64,000 nucleotides of DNA from UBA7957 sp965224675 (GTDB lineage: Bacteria > Pseudomonadota > Gammaproteobacteria > Granulosicoccales > Granulosicoccaceae), in the NCBI GenBank assembly GCA_965224675.1, contig CBDDAA010000004.1, positions 2,046,001-2,110,000 on the forward strand, in the 5' to 3' direction. The notes under the pieces are model-generated. The model saw only the letters and a program-made list of their open reading frames with translations, was not told where the DNA came from and ran no database searches. Shown here piece by piece: positions 19,360 through 28,508 of this stretch (positions within the stretch are counted from its first letter, which is position 1; the number at the start of each line of letters is the position of its first letter). Made by a program: the position numbers and the translations under genes.

Positions 19360-20067
19360 ATGAATAAAGCAGTAAAACCAAAATTGATAAGTTATGAACT
19401 ATGCCCTTTTGGGCAGCGTTCAGTGATTATCCTAGCAGAAAAAGCGGTGGATTATGATCTTACTTACCTTGATCTGAATACACTGGATAATCCTCCCGAC
19501 TGGCTTGTTAGCTTATCGCCTTTGGGCAAGATACCTGTACTCTGTGTAGAGCAGGTTTCTCTTTTTGAGTCTGCAGTAATCAATGAATATCTGGATGAAA
19601 TCTTTCCACTTTCAATGCACCCTTGTGACTCACTGATCAAAGCTCATAACCGATCATGGATAGAGTTTGCAACCGAACTGCTTGCTTGCCAATATAGTTT
19701 TTGCATCGTCCCGGATAAATCTGAATACCAAAAATATAAAGACGAACTACTAAAAAAACTGAATCAACTTGAAAACACAATCAAATGCACACCGTTTTTC
19801 AATGGAGCTGACTTTTCCTTGATCGATGCTGCTTATGCCCCCGCTTTTATGCGCTTTGATATTCTGGAAAGTCTCCATCCAATCGGTGTCTATCGCAATC
19901 GCCCAAAAATCTCGTTATGGGCAGAAGAACTCAGAGGCAGAGTCTCTGTTGTGCAATCCATAGTGCCTGGTTTTGCGGAAAAATTTCTAAAGTATATCCG
20001 TGATAAAAACAGCTATGCGGCAACCGCTTTAGGTTTAATAGAACGAGCACCCGAGCTTGCGTCATAA
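19360..20067 (+). CDS. glutathione S-transferase family protein
   Basis: Soluble protein of 235 residues. The thioredoxin-like N-terminal domain (about 6-85) shows LCPFGQRSVIILAEK, the cis-proline region LGKIPVLCVE and the Glu/Ser pair in LFESAVINEYLDE; the all-helical C-terminal domain follows. The cysteine in LCPFGQR suggests an omega-like or reductive (dehalogenase/lyase type) GST rather than a tyrosine GST. It is first of four same-strand genes divergent from a LysR regulator, perhaps a stress or xenobiotic response set. Confidence 0.82.
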   Translation: MNKAVKPKLISYELCPFGQRSVIILAEKAVDYDLTYLDLNTLDNPPDWLVSLSPLGKIPVLCVEQVSLFESAVINEYLDEIFPLSMHPCDSLIKAHNRSWIEFATELLACQYSFCIVPDKSEYQKYKDELLKKLNQLENTIKCTPFFNGADFSLIDAAYAPAFMRFDILESLHPIGVYRNRPKISLWAEELRGRVSVVQSIVPGFAEKFLKYIRDKNSYAATALGLIERAPELAS

Positions 20068-20091
20068 ATAAAAGGACATGATTAACAAGAA

Positions 20092-20541
20092 ATGAGTATT
20101 TTTAGAAAGTTGTCAAAACGAGTACTGATTTTTCTCGGGATATTAGCAATATCAATCGGCCTGTTCCTAACCGTGATATTCGATCACGCTTTTGCCAACA
20201 CACAAGGTGCCGGTCAAGAAGGCGTAAAGAGTGATATTCATTCGAATACCCGAAAAATAATATTCGAAAACGCTCGTGTGCTGATATCTGAGATTCGATT
20301 AAAGCCAAGGCAAAAGTCCGAGCGTCTCACTTTCGATCTTCCTGGTTATATGTATATCGCCCAATCCGGAAAACTACGTTTTTTTTGGGAAAGCCAAAAG
20401 CAGGATGGTAAGGCGCAAGACAATGGGCATGTTTTAAATATAGTGGCACACCATTGGACTGAATCGGAACCGCCTCACACTGTGATCAATGAGGGTGAAG
20501 AAGAATTTCTAGCCATAAGATTTGAAGTGAAAAAACCATAA
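20092..20541 (+). CDS. exported cupin-like protein
   Basis: A 149-residue protein with an N-terminal signal or anchor (about 11-30, VLIFLGILAISIGLFLTVIF) and a C-terminal half that looks like a small beta-barrel: VLISEIRLKPRQKSERL, then MYIAQSGKLRFFW, then a final strand FLAIRFEVKK. This is similar in layout to cupin proteins, but the usual His-rich metal motif is weak (AHHWTESEPPHTV). It lies between the GST and MBL-fold genes with short spacers, consistent with an operon. Function is unknown. Confidence 0.6.
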   Translation: MSIFRKLSKRVLIFLGILAISIGLFLTVIFDHAFANTQGAGQEGVKSDIHSNTRKIIFENARVLISEIRLKPRQKSERLTFDLPGYMYIAQSGKLRFFWESQKQDGKAQDNGHVLNIVAHHWTESEPPHTVINEGEEEFLAIRFEVKKP

Positions 20542-20559
20542 TGCAACCGAGGTAATAAG

Positions 20560-21513
20560 ATGAGTAAAAGTATTTTTTTAACAACATTGATTGCAATTTT
20601 TATAAGCCTGTTTTCCACAGCTTGTAGCGATAATGATAGTTCAGCTACAATCGACTTTGGTACGCCACCCTCATCAGAACTTATTACCTCAGGTAGTGTT
20701 GATGTAATTACCGAAAATGAGGTGAGATATCACGTTATAGTTATTGCGGGTAACTTTACATCTACCATTGTTGAATCAGAAACAGGTTTAACGATAGTCG
20801 ATCTGGGGCCGAGTTTTATTCCAGGTTCCGGGGCAGATATACGGACCTATGCAACGGCCATAAACAAAGCAATGGCGATTATTATTACCCATGATCACGC
20901 TGATCATTATGGAAATATAGCTGAATTCACGGATGTTGACGTCTATGCACAATCTGATGTTGCCGGTGCATTATCTAAAGATACGGGCTTTACTGATGTT
21001 TACACGAATGCTGTAAATTCTGTTAGTAATTCACAAACCATTAACGGATTTGATTACCAATTTGATAAAATTTCAAATGCGGAAACGGGTGAAAATGGTT
21101 ACTTATCTATAGCAAGTGTTAGGGCGTTATTTGTTGGTGATTTGGGTTTTAGCGCTGCTCATGCTTTTATTAGAGAATATACACCCTTGGACGCTACCGA
21201 CGAGATCGATAATTGGATAAAGGGTTTAAATAGTTTAAAATCAGATTTTAGTGAATTTGATAATCTATTCTTGGGTCATAATGGCAGCAGAACAGACATA
21301 AGCGGTGTAATTAACGAGGATATTGCGTACTTATCTGATGCTCAGGGCCTTATTAAGGGAGGCAAGCCACTAACCACAGGTGGTATTGCAACTACCGTTA
21401 TTCAAGTAACCGACGAATTGAATTTGTTATATCCTGAATTTGCTGATGGTGCATTATTACTGTCGTTACCGGATGCATTCTTCCCTGGAGACCCAGGTGC
21501 AAATTGGTTTTAA
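20560..21513 (+). CDS. metallo-beta-lactamase-fold lipoprotein hydrolase
   Basis: A 317-residue lipoprotein (lipobox LFSTAC, Cys22) of the MBL-fold superfamily. The metal-binding signature THDHADH (His111, His113, Asp115, His116) is intact, and later ligands are likely in GDLGFSAAH and LGHNGS. Such secreted MBL proteins include lactonases, alkylsulfatase-like and quinoprotein-relay relatives; the substrate cannot be told here. It is the third gene of the set divergent from LysR, 18 bases after the cupin-like gene. Confidence 0.8.
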   Translation: MSKSIFLTTLIAIFISLFSTACSDNDSSATIDFGTPPSSELITSGSVDVITENEVRYHVIVIAGNFTSTIVESETGLTIVDLGPSFIPGSGADIRTYATAINKAMAIIITHDHADHYGNIAEFTDVDVYAQSDVAGALSKDTGFTDVYTNAVNSVSNSQTINGFDYQFDKISNAETGENGYLSIASVRALFVGDLGFSAAHAFIREYTPLDATDEIDNWIKGLNSLKSDFSEFDNLFLGHNGSRTDISGVINEDIAYLSDAQGLIKGGKPLTTGGIATTVIQVTDELNLLYPEFADGALLLSLPDAFFPGDPGANWF

Positions 21514-21662
21514 AAGTATCCGGACATGTCATAACGAATCGAGTCAGATGTTGTAAGTAAAAATAGCGCACACAGAAAGTTATAAGAAATTTTGGAACTG
21601 TATAAATGGATGAATAATTTTAGTCAAATTCAAACAATCAAATCTACTTAGGCGTTTAAGTC

Positions 21663-22175
21663 ATGGCACACCTCAATTCTAAAAGCTATCAAACAATAGA
21701 AGAACTGTTTATGAGCAATCCAGGCCGTTTTGGTCCGCTTGGCGGATACACGGCGGCTATCATGGATGCAGAGGGTGAACTGACTCGCGCAGAAAGAGAA
21801 GAAATCGCTCTTTTTACCTCTGGTATTAACGGTTGTAAATATTGCATTGGCGATCACAGTGCTGTACTTGAAAATCTGGGTGTTGATACGACTCGGATTA
21901 GTGCTGCCGCTGACGGCTCAACGAAAGGTACCAGTGAAAAAATGCGCCCCTTACTGGAGTTTGTAGCAAAATTGACTCGAAATTCAGGCTCGATCGAACA
22001 GGGGGATTTTGAGACACTCACCCGTGCAGGCTGGTCTGATCAGGGCATTGAAGATGCGATCTGTATCTGTTCACTGTTTAACCTCTTTAATCGTTTAGTC
22101 ACAGCAACGGGTCTACAAGGAACCGCTGAGTCTCACGCACGCACGGGAAGGAGTCTATCTCAGGGTTATGCATAA
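21663..22175 (+). CDS. AhpD-like carboxymuconolactone decarboxylase family protein
   Basis: A 170-residue all-helical protein of the CMD/AhpD superfamily. The redox motif C-x2-C-x3-H (Cys58, Cys61, His65 in CKYCIGDH) is present, which points to a peroxidase-related or alkylhydroperoxidase-like role rather than to gamma-carboxymuconolactone decarboxylation. It ends the gene group next to the LysR regulator after a 149-base spacer, so it may have its own promoter. Confidence 0.85.
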   Translation: MAHLNSKSYQTIEELFMSNPGRFGPLGGYTAAIMDAEGELTRAEREEIALFTSGINGCKYCIGDHSAVLENLGVDTTRISAAADGSTKGTSEKMRPLLEFVAKLTRNSGSIEQGDFETLTRAGWSDQGIEDAICICSLFNLFNRLVTATGLQGTAESHARTGRSLSQGYA

Positions 22176-23076
22176 TTTGATCTGAAAACAAGGACATATA
22201 TGCTACAAAATCAAATAAGGTGATTGAAAAATAGTGAGTTTATTTTTTCATGAATTATCAATGGCGTGTGTTGTAAAACAGACTCAATCTGAGTGCCTGT
22301 CTCCGCCAGAATTCGCACCGTTTGTTCAAATGCAACCCCGTACTGATAATATAAATGGATTCTGAAAATATTCAAAACGGAATGATCAAATTCACAATCG
22401 ACCCAAAGGATGAGAAAATATCTGAAGGGATACGTGCTGAATTTGAAGATAAACATGAAGTAAAAACGGCAACGATATAGGGTTCGTTTTTCCACACTCC
22501 TACCAGAAGATTTTCCACTGACCACTTCACAACACCTTGTCCTCAATCAATGGCATGAGAGAACAAGCAGGGGAGTTGAAAGTCTGCATCCTCCAATATC
22601 ACATCGCTTATAAAATGGTGGGTTTGTCATTACACTTTGGAACAAAGAGGCGGTGCAGGCGCAAAAGATTACAGGGCGTAATTCTGATTTTTCTCCACGA
22701 TGGGGATTCTGTACAGCAGTGTATGTCCCCAACTATTGTGACCACTGTTTTGGTAAGTTTTTAACCAAGCCGTAAATTCGAAAAATCCAGTAGCGATATT
22801 TTCACAGATGAATTCACGCTAAATTCACGTAGCATAAACGCAGTGTGTGGCAGGGTTGTTTAAAGTGTCCGGTTTCAGGTTGATTACTCGTGGTCATTCC
22901 TGAATTTGCGCGCTTCGTGAGTCTGCGAGGGCCTGGTTTTGCTAAAACAACAGCACCTCCATTGATTGACGCACAAATTGCAGTGGTTTTTGTATTGGTA
23001 CTCCATGACGACTCCTTTTTGGTACGAGAATCAAGTATACAAATAGTTAGTGGGTCACCTTAAAGGAGATTTTAAT
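22176..23076. other. 901-base region without a convincing gene
   Basis: Frames on both strands are short and of poor composition. A minus-strand frame at 22211-22546 and a plus-strand 41-codon frame at 22355-22480 might be gene remnants but lack ribosome sites. No tRNA, inverted-repeat element or riboswitch was recognised. The stretch marks the left border of the accessory phospholipase region. Confidence 0.4.
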
Positions 23077-24045
23077 ATGTCTAATGTATTACTGTTCGCT
23101 CGAACGATACTAAACCGTTCATTCATAATCCTTAGTGTTTTTCTATTGCTAACTGGTCAGTCTCTTTCGCAACAGTCTCCCGGCACGACTGTAGAGTTGG
23201 GCATTATTGATTCACTCGAAGATTCGAATCTTCTCAAGGCTAAAATACTTGAGCTGGAAGGGCGCTTAATATCCCTGGAAACACGAGCAGCACGTTTAAA
23301 AGTGCTACGCCCTGCAGCCGATGTAGAGTTTCTTCAGGAGCTTGTTTTTGGCAAGAGCGGTATATCAAGCACAATTAAAAGTTCAGATCTACCTGAATGT
23401 GGGGCATTAACAGCCGGTGGTGTCAGTTATATATCAATCACATCGGAATATGACGGCTTCTTGAATACCTTAGGCAACGGGATCTCGAAATCAATTGTCT
23501 ATAAATTATTTGATAACGAAAACGCGCCAATCAACAACGCATTGCAAGTAAGCCTGCGTTGCCGCATCGCACTGATTGAAAAAGAATTGGGCATTGCAAA
23601 AAAGCCGGCTACTGATACTTACAACCCCAATCAGTTAAAGTCACGAATTTCAGGCATTTACAATGAAGTAAACTACGATGCATGGCAGAACGAAAATATT
23701 CGTTTTGGTGTGATGATTGGGCGGGTTAGAACCTACGACGTGACGACTGCGTCCATTTCATTAAATATCTTCCCTTCTTACCGTCGAAATACCCCAGGTA
23801 GGGTGGATCTGGCACGACGTATTTCCTTCCATGTGGGGGTAGGCAGTGCCCTAAACTCAGCAGAAATTGATGTTGAAACCATGGTTATTTCCGCAGGCAT
23901 TAGCCTGGAAATAATGAGAGGTGTCTCCCTCAACTATGGTATTGCGTCTTTTGATGGTGAAATTGATGAAGAGAAAGAGAGTATCCTGAAACCACAGTTT
24001 TCGATTAGCCTGAGAAGTGAGATGTGGAGCGCATTGGTAAATTGA
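23077..24045 (+). CDS. envelope protein of unknown function, first gene of phospholipase array
   Basis: A 322-residue exported protein. The ATG at 23077 has a strong AAGGAG 7 bases upstream and opens a signal peptide (about 10-32, FIILSVFLLLTGQSLSQ). A short coiled coil follows (LLKAKILELEGRLISLETRAARLK, about 49-72, in two parts). The C-terminal half (about 210-322) alternates hydrophobic and polar residues like outer-membrane strands and ends in FSISLRSEMWSALVN. The stop is 21 bases before the OMPLA gene start, so co-transcription is likely. I do not recognise a family; it may be a chaperone, inhibitor or partner for the two phospholipases downstream. Confidence 0.75.
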   Translation: MSNVLLFARTILNRSFIILSVFLLLTGQSLSQQSPGTTVELGIIDSLEDSNLLKAKILELEGRLISLETRAARLKVLRPAADVEFLQELVFGKSGISSTIKSSDLPECGALTAGGVSYISITSEYDGFLNTLGNGISKSIVYKLFDNENAPINNALQVSLRCRIALIEKELGIAKKPATDTYNPNQLKSRISGIYNEVNYDAWQNENIRFGVMIGRVRTYDVTTASISLNIFPSYRRNTPGRVDLARRISFHVGVGSALNSAEIDVETMVISAGISLEIMRGVSLNYGIASFDGEIDEEKESILKPQFSISLRSEMWSALVN

Positions 24046-24065
24046 TACTGAAGGAGGATGTAATA

Positions 24066-24911
24066 ATGTTGATAAAAACTACTCTCGCAGTTGTATTACT
24101 GATTATTGGATTGTCAACTGGATATGCCGAAACAGAACCTCATTATCTTAACTATGTGTTGTTAGGTCAGGATTCAATCGATCAAAACACAGAGCAATCA
24201 GATTATGACATCATGTTTCAGATTAGCTTCTCAAAACTCATATATAAACCTGAAAACATACCCAAGTGGCTCAGTTTTTTGAGCAAACCACTCAACTTTG
24301 CCGGTCCATTCTATTTCGGCTATACACAACGATCATTCTGGGAAATCGGTCAAAAATCTTCGCCATTTAGAGAAACAAATTATCAACCTGAGGTTTTTTT
24401 AAAAAATGTGTCGCAAGACAGCAATCAGACCCACTATGTTGGGTATCTGCACGAATCAAATGGGCATGATGAGGAGTTGTCTCGGGGATGGGATCGTTTG
24501 TATTACAGATTAAGAAGCCATTTGGGTGAGAAGTCTGCTGAAAGAAGCAATCAGGTCAATCAGGAACCTGCATCACCGTGGACTTTTGACGTTAAGTTAT
24601 GGGCTCCTTTCAATCGTAGTAAGAGGAATAAGAAAATAGCCCGCTATGCGGGCTACGGTGAAGTTTCTGCGGCCTATGCGTTTCAGCGGAACTCACCTGT
24701 TCGCAATATACAGCTTGCACTACGTAAAGGTGGTGTTCTTAACGAATGGGACAGAGGTAGCGTAACTGTGGATCTGATTCATGATTTCGGAACGAAATCA
24801 GAATTACTCTACTTGTTACAAGTATTCAATGGTTATGCAAGCTCATTGGAACGGCATGACCAGCATGAATGGTCTGTTAGGTGGGGCGTACTTCTTTCAG
24901 ATTTTAAATAA
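24066..24911 (+). CDS. pldA: outer-membrane phospholipase A (OMPLA/PldA-like), Asn-to-Asp active site
   Basis: Calcium-dependent outer-membrane phospholipase A1/A2 of 281 residues (E. coli PldA has 289). A signal peptide (about 1-21) precedes a 12-strand barrel. The signature LHESNG gives His129 and Ser131, matching E. coli His142 and Ser144. The third catalytic residue, Asn156 in the E. coli motif SWNRLY, is Asp143 here (GWDRLYYRL). The start at 24066 has GGAGG upstream. It sits between an unknown envelope protein and a patatin-barrel protein in one direction with short gaps. OMPLA normally degrades phospholipids that have leaked to the outer leaflet. Confidence 0.88.
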   Translation: MLIKTTLAVVLLIIGLSTGYAETEPHYLNYVLLGQDSIDQNTEQSDYDIMFQISFSKLIYKPENIPKWLSFLSKPLNFAGPFYFGYTQRSFWEIGQKSSPFRETNYQPEVFLKNVSQDSNQTHYVGYLHESNGHDEELSRGWDRLYYRLRSHLGEKSAERSNQVNQEPASPWTFDVKLWAPFNRSKRNKKIARYAGYGEVSAAYAFQRNSPVRNIQLALRKGGVLNEWDRGSVTVDLIHDFGTKSELLYLLQVFNGYASSLERHDQHEWSVRWGVLLSDFK

Positions 24912-24935
24912 ATAAGTTGATTGGACGGATAGCAA

Positions 24936-27900
24936 ATGACTAGATCTAAACCGAAGTCGAGTACTGTTTTCAATCTATCCTGTTTAGAGTGCAAAATACT
25001 GACTATTTTGCTATTTTGTACTGGGAATGTACAAGCAAACGCTGATCCGTATTCGTTAGTTATTCATATGAATAATCCCACTGTGGTAAATAAAATATAC
25101 AAAAATGGAGAGCTTCTATCAGGCGCAAGTAGTAGATTGAACACTAGCGACAAGCCAACAAGGGCCTATGTCTACAAAACTAAGGAAAAGGGTAAGACAT
25201 GTAACTCAAGCAACAGAGAATATCTAAATCGCGACTGGACACACCTTGTCTTAAGTGGCGGTGTATTTAAAGGTTTTGCTCATTTGGGTGCCCTTCATCA
25301 ATTGGAAAAAAATGAGATAGGAATTGACTCAATTACCGGAACCAGTATAGGGGCTATGATTGGTGCTCTCTATGGAATTGGCATGACAGCCGAGGAAATT
25401 ATGAAAATGACCTTGCCAGAAGGAGAGTACAAAAAGCTTAAAGAAAAGATGGAACCCAGCGTAGATAGAATCAATCAACTAAGCTATGATTTCACACTGA
25501 TTACAAATCTTACTAGAAAATTTCCCATAGCATTGCAAAAAAATGAATCACAAAATGACTTCAATTTATCAACATTACTGACGGATGATCCTGAAGTATG
25601 GTTTTTAGATGGTTCATTGTCAAACAAGTACTGGGTTCCAGGAAATATGGATAGCCGACCACGAAATTACAGTGAGGGGTTAAGGGCTGGGCAGCAAATA
25701 CATGACGTCCTGCAAAGAGAGTTATTCGCCGCTCAGCTAATCACTGCGGGTTGTGCATTGGATATGTATATACCAGTCATTCCACTTGTCACAACTATCG
25801 ATAGTGCGGACACAGTCGCGCTGAAAAGTGGTGATTTTTCAAGGAATGTTAGGGCCAGTATGTCATTTCCATTTATGTTCACACCCGAATATTTGCAGTC
25901 AGTCAACGATGAACCTGAGCGCGGTTATAGTAAGTACAGAGATGGCGGGCTATTGGCAAATTACGGATTGAGTGATAAGTACGGAATATTTGATCGCAAT
26001 GGTAAACCACCCGGATATAGAGTTATTGGAATAGATGTAACCGAAAAAGAAGATGATACAGGCAGTAAAAAAAATCCTCCCATAGATGGAATATGCGATA
26101 AAGATGATCAAAAAAGTTCTCCTATTGTTCATGGCATATTAAATGAAGTTAGTGCGAATGTAGCTGATTTTTCAGGTAGTGTTAGTTCTTCAATCTATCA
26201 AGAAAATCGCGAACAAAAAAAATTGGCCAGGAAAAAAAATAAGGTGAATGGCAATAGTAATTCCCCTGTGCATGAAATCGAGGTGTTATTCGAAGAACCT
26301 TCTGGCTTCCTTAGTTTAGATAATGTTACATGCTATATATTCAAAGGAGTTTCAACAGCCAGGCAATGTATCGAATCAGAAAAAGACAAGCCTGCTGATA
26401 TTGAATCGGCAACAGATTGTTCATCCATAAAAACAGCTAACAGGACAGAACCTGCTCCTCAGTTACCAAAAAATAAAGTAATGGACGATACTATTAAAAA
26501 AGGCTTTAGTTCCTTAAGTAATAATCTGACGAGAGTGATTCGAAGAGCAAGTGATAATTATCATGATTCTATGGAGAGCGTTTACTTACTCTTCGATATT
26601 GATAGTTCTGATTTGACAATTAGTCATAATGTTACTGATACAGATCCATATATTTCAGAAATTCAAAAATTTCTACTTGATGTAACATCTGCAAATAAAT
26701 CCATAGTTAATGGATACTATAAATACGAATTGAATTCTGAGTTTTTTTCCACACTAAAAGCTGAGTATGTCATTGAAGAAAAAATAATCAGTATTAAGTT
26801 AAAGGGTTGGAAACATACTTACGACAGTGTCGACTATCATATTCTAAAAAAGGGGAAGCGCCAGCCTACGACCTACCACACCGACCTACCGGACCCATCC
26901 ACTATGGGGGTCAATAGTGATGTAAGAACAAGAACGCTATGGAAGGACCTGACTGGGGCACCGAATCCAATGTACGGTTCAGATATTTTTAGCTATAAAG
27001 CCAAAGAGCTCTATCACAGCGGCCGCTTTGAGCGTGTAGTCACAGATTTCGCGGGAGTTAATTCAAATCCAATGGATAAACCCAGTGCCCTTTCTATGGG
27101 ATTATTCCCAACCGTCGCATGGGACAAATGGGTTTATAGCGTTAATATCAAAGGTGATAGCCTTGGTGGCGAGAGATTTTTTATGAGTCTTAATAAGGAA
27201 TTTGAATCAGGCTCATTGCAGGGGGCTATAGGTTGTTGGATTAGCCATTGTGTGGAGGGTAAGGACGGCAATAACCGGGACAAATTTGGTTTATTAAGTT
27301 GGAGTCGCGATAGCTTCGATGTCACAGCTTACACAACGGGTGAACCGATAGAAAAAAACAGGTTTAATGGCGTATTAAAAATGGGTGTTGAAGCCGAATG
27401 GAACAACCTTTTCAGGCTACGGCTGCTTAAGAGAAAGCGGTTTTCAGGTTCATCCAATATTGGAGTCTCAGAAACATCAGGCTTTACCAAGTATAGAGCC
27501 GATCTTGGTTTCAGATCAAATTTAAAAATTCTGACTGAATCGCTGAGTAAGAAGAGAAATAATTTTTTTTCCGATAATGGCTTTGGTTTTTTTGGAATTA
27601 ACTATCGAAATGTTGGCAATAAGAATGATTACTTCCAACTTGATTATAAAATCAATTCAATTCCGAGTGAAAGTGGACTTCTTTGGGGCGGGAGTTTGGG
27701 GCGCAAAACACTTTCACAAAGTTCGTCCAAGGCTGTCGATTTATACCAAATATCCTACATTCCCTCGCTTTATCCAGGGATCTTAACTGATTATGATGAT
27801 GTCGAAGCATTTTCTGGTCAGTTTAAAAGTGGCGTAGCCAATTATATTAGCGCTAAAATCGGCTACAAATATAGTTATATAGAGGGTCTGACCGCACTAA

Positions 27901-28157
27901 ATAGCAAATGGAATACAAGTGTTAGTATTTCAATGGACTGGCTGAAGGGAGGAGATAGCTTTAATAAATTAACCTACAAAAAATCAGATAGTGAGAACCT
28001 TGGGGTGGAGTTGAGATTCGACTTTTCTCCGCAATTATTGATGTCATCAAAGGTCTTATCGCTGGGTGGATTCTTTCGTGCGGGTGTTACTCCAGAACTA
28101 TGGCGCATTTCTTCCAATAATGAAACCACCGCCTTATTTGCCAGTGTTTCTTTCTAG
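24936..28157 (+). CDS. patatin phospholipase with POTRA-like segment and outer-membrane barrel
   Basis: A 1073-residue exported protein. After a signal sequence (about 20-36) comes a patatin lipase domain (about 100-350) with oxyanion hole SGGVFKG (107-113), nucleophile elbow GTSIG (Ser137) and catalytic Asp in DGG (336-338). Residues about 350-680 are a low-similarity insertion rich in Lys, Asn and Ser. A POTRA-like stretch follows (AKELYHSGRFERVVTDF, about 690-706), then a predicted beta-barrel to the end with terminal Phe. This is the PlpD/type Vd secretion plan, but PlpD is about 730 residues, so this protein is about 340 longer. It uses many AGA, ATA and AAT codons, as expected of recently acquired AT-rich DNA. 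Confidence 0.85.
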   Translation: MTRSKPKSSTVFNLSCLECKILTILLFCTGNVQANADPYSLVIHMNNPTVVNKIYKNGELLSGASSRLNTSDKPTRAYVYKTKEKGKTCNSSNREYLNRDWTHLVLSGGVFKGFAHLGALHQLEKNEIGIDSITGTSIGAMIGALYGIGMTAEEIMKMTLPEGEYKKLKEKMEPSVDRINQLSYDFTLITNLTRKFPIALQKNESQNDFNLSTLLTDDPEVWFLDGSLSNKYWVPGNMDSRPRNYSEGLRAGQQIHDVLQRELFAAQLITAGCALDMYIPVIPLVTTIDSADTVALKSGDFSRNVRASMSFPFMFTPEYLQSVNDEPERGYSKYRDGGLLANYGLSDKYGIFDRNGKPPGYRVIGIDVTEKEDDTGSKKNPPIDGICDKDDQKSSPIVHGILNEVSANVADFSGSVSSSIYQENREQKKLARKKNKVNGNSNSPVHEIEVLFEEPSGFLSLDNVTCYIFKGVSTARQCIESEKDKPADIESATDCSSIKTANRTEPAPQLPKNKVMDDTIKKGFSSLSNNLTRVIRRASDNYHDSMESVYLLFDIDSSDLTISHNVTDTDPYISEIQKFLLDVTSANKSIVNGYYKYELNSEFFSTLKAEYVIEEKIISIKLKGWKHTYDSVDYHILKKGKRQPTTYHTDLPDPSTMGVNSDVRTRTLWKDLTGAPNPMYGSDIFSYKAKELYHSGRFERVVTDFAGVNSNPMDKPSALSMGLFPTVAWDKWVYSVNIKGDSLGGERFFMSLNKEFESGSLQGAIGCWISHCVEGKDGNNRDKFGLLSWSRDSFDVTAYTTGEPIEKNRFNGVLKMGVEAEWNNLFRLRLLKRKRFSGSSNIGVSETSGFTKYRADLGFRSNLKILTESLSKKRNNFFSDNGFGFFGINYRNVGNKNDYFQLDYKINSIPSESGLLWGGSLGRKTLSQSSSKAVDLYQISYIPSLYPGILTDYDDVEAFSGQFKSGVANYISAKIGYKYSYIEGLTALNSKWNTSVSISMDWLKGGDSFNKLTYKKSDSENLGVELRFDFSPQLLMSSKVLSLGGFFRAGVTPELWRISSNNETTALFASVSF

Positions 28158-28508
28158 CATGTTCAATAAATTGAAGTGTTTAAAAATATAAATAATTTGA
28201 AAATAATTACAACCTGTAAGACTACAATTTTTTGTGCCAAGGATTAAAGGGGAATGGGGTATATCCCCTCAATGGGTATTTTGTGCATCCGTGTAAGTCC
28301 CAACCATGACTCTGCATCAGAACGTTTGCATGCCTTGACGAAGAACGCACAAGATCAAGGACAGGTACTTAGAAATACCTAATAAGTAACTTGAGAAATA
28401 TATTATAACATTTAAAATAATAATAATTATTTCAAAACCAATACCCAGATCCAGTGCCTGTCATTTTTCGTTTCTCAATAAAGTCAGCAAACATAGGAGA
28501 GTTAAAGA
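28158..28508. other. AT-rich spacer after the phospholipase array
   Basis: This 351-base spacer contains no credible coding frame. A small dyad GGGGTATATCCCC at about 28256-28268 is too short to be a sure terminator. The region is strongly AT-rich towards 28390-28440 and probably holds the promoter of the DUF2272 gene. Confidence 0.3.

Noticed and set aside
22355..22480. Plus-strand 41-codon frame starting MDSENIQNG
   Set aside because: Charged and protein-like, but without a ribosome site or partner gene; it may be a remnant but cannot be supported.
22211..22546. Minus-strand 111-codon frame
   Set aside because: No ribosome site, rich in Cys, Phe and Tyr as seen in shadow frames, and no recognisable domain.
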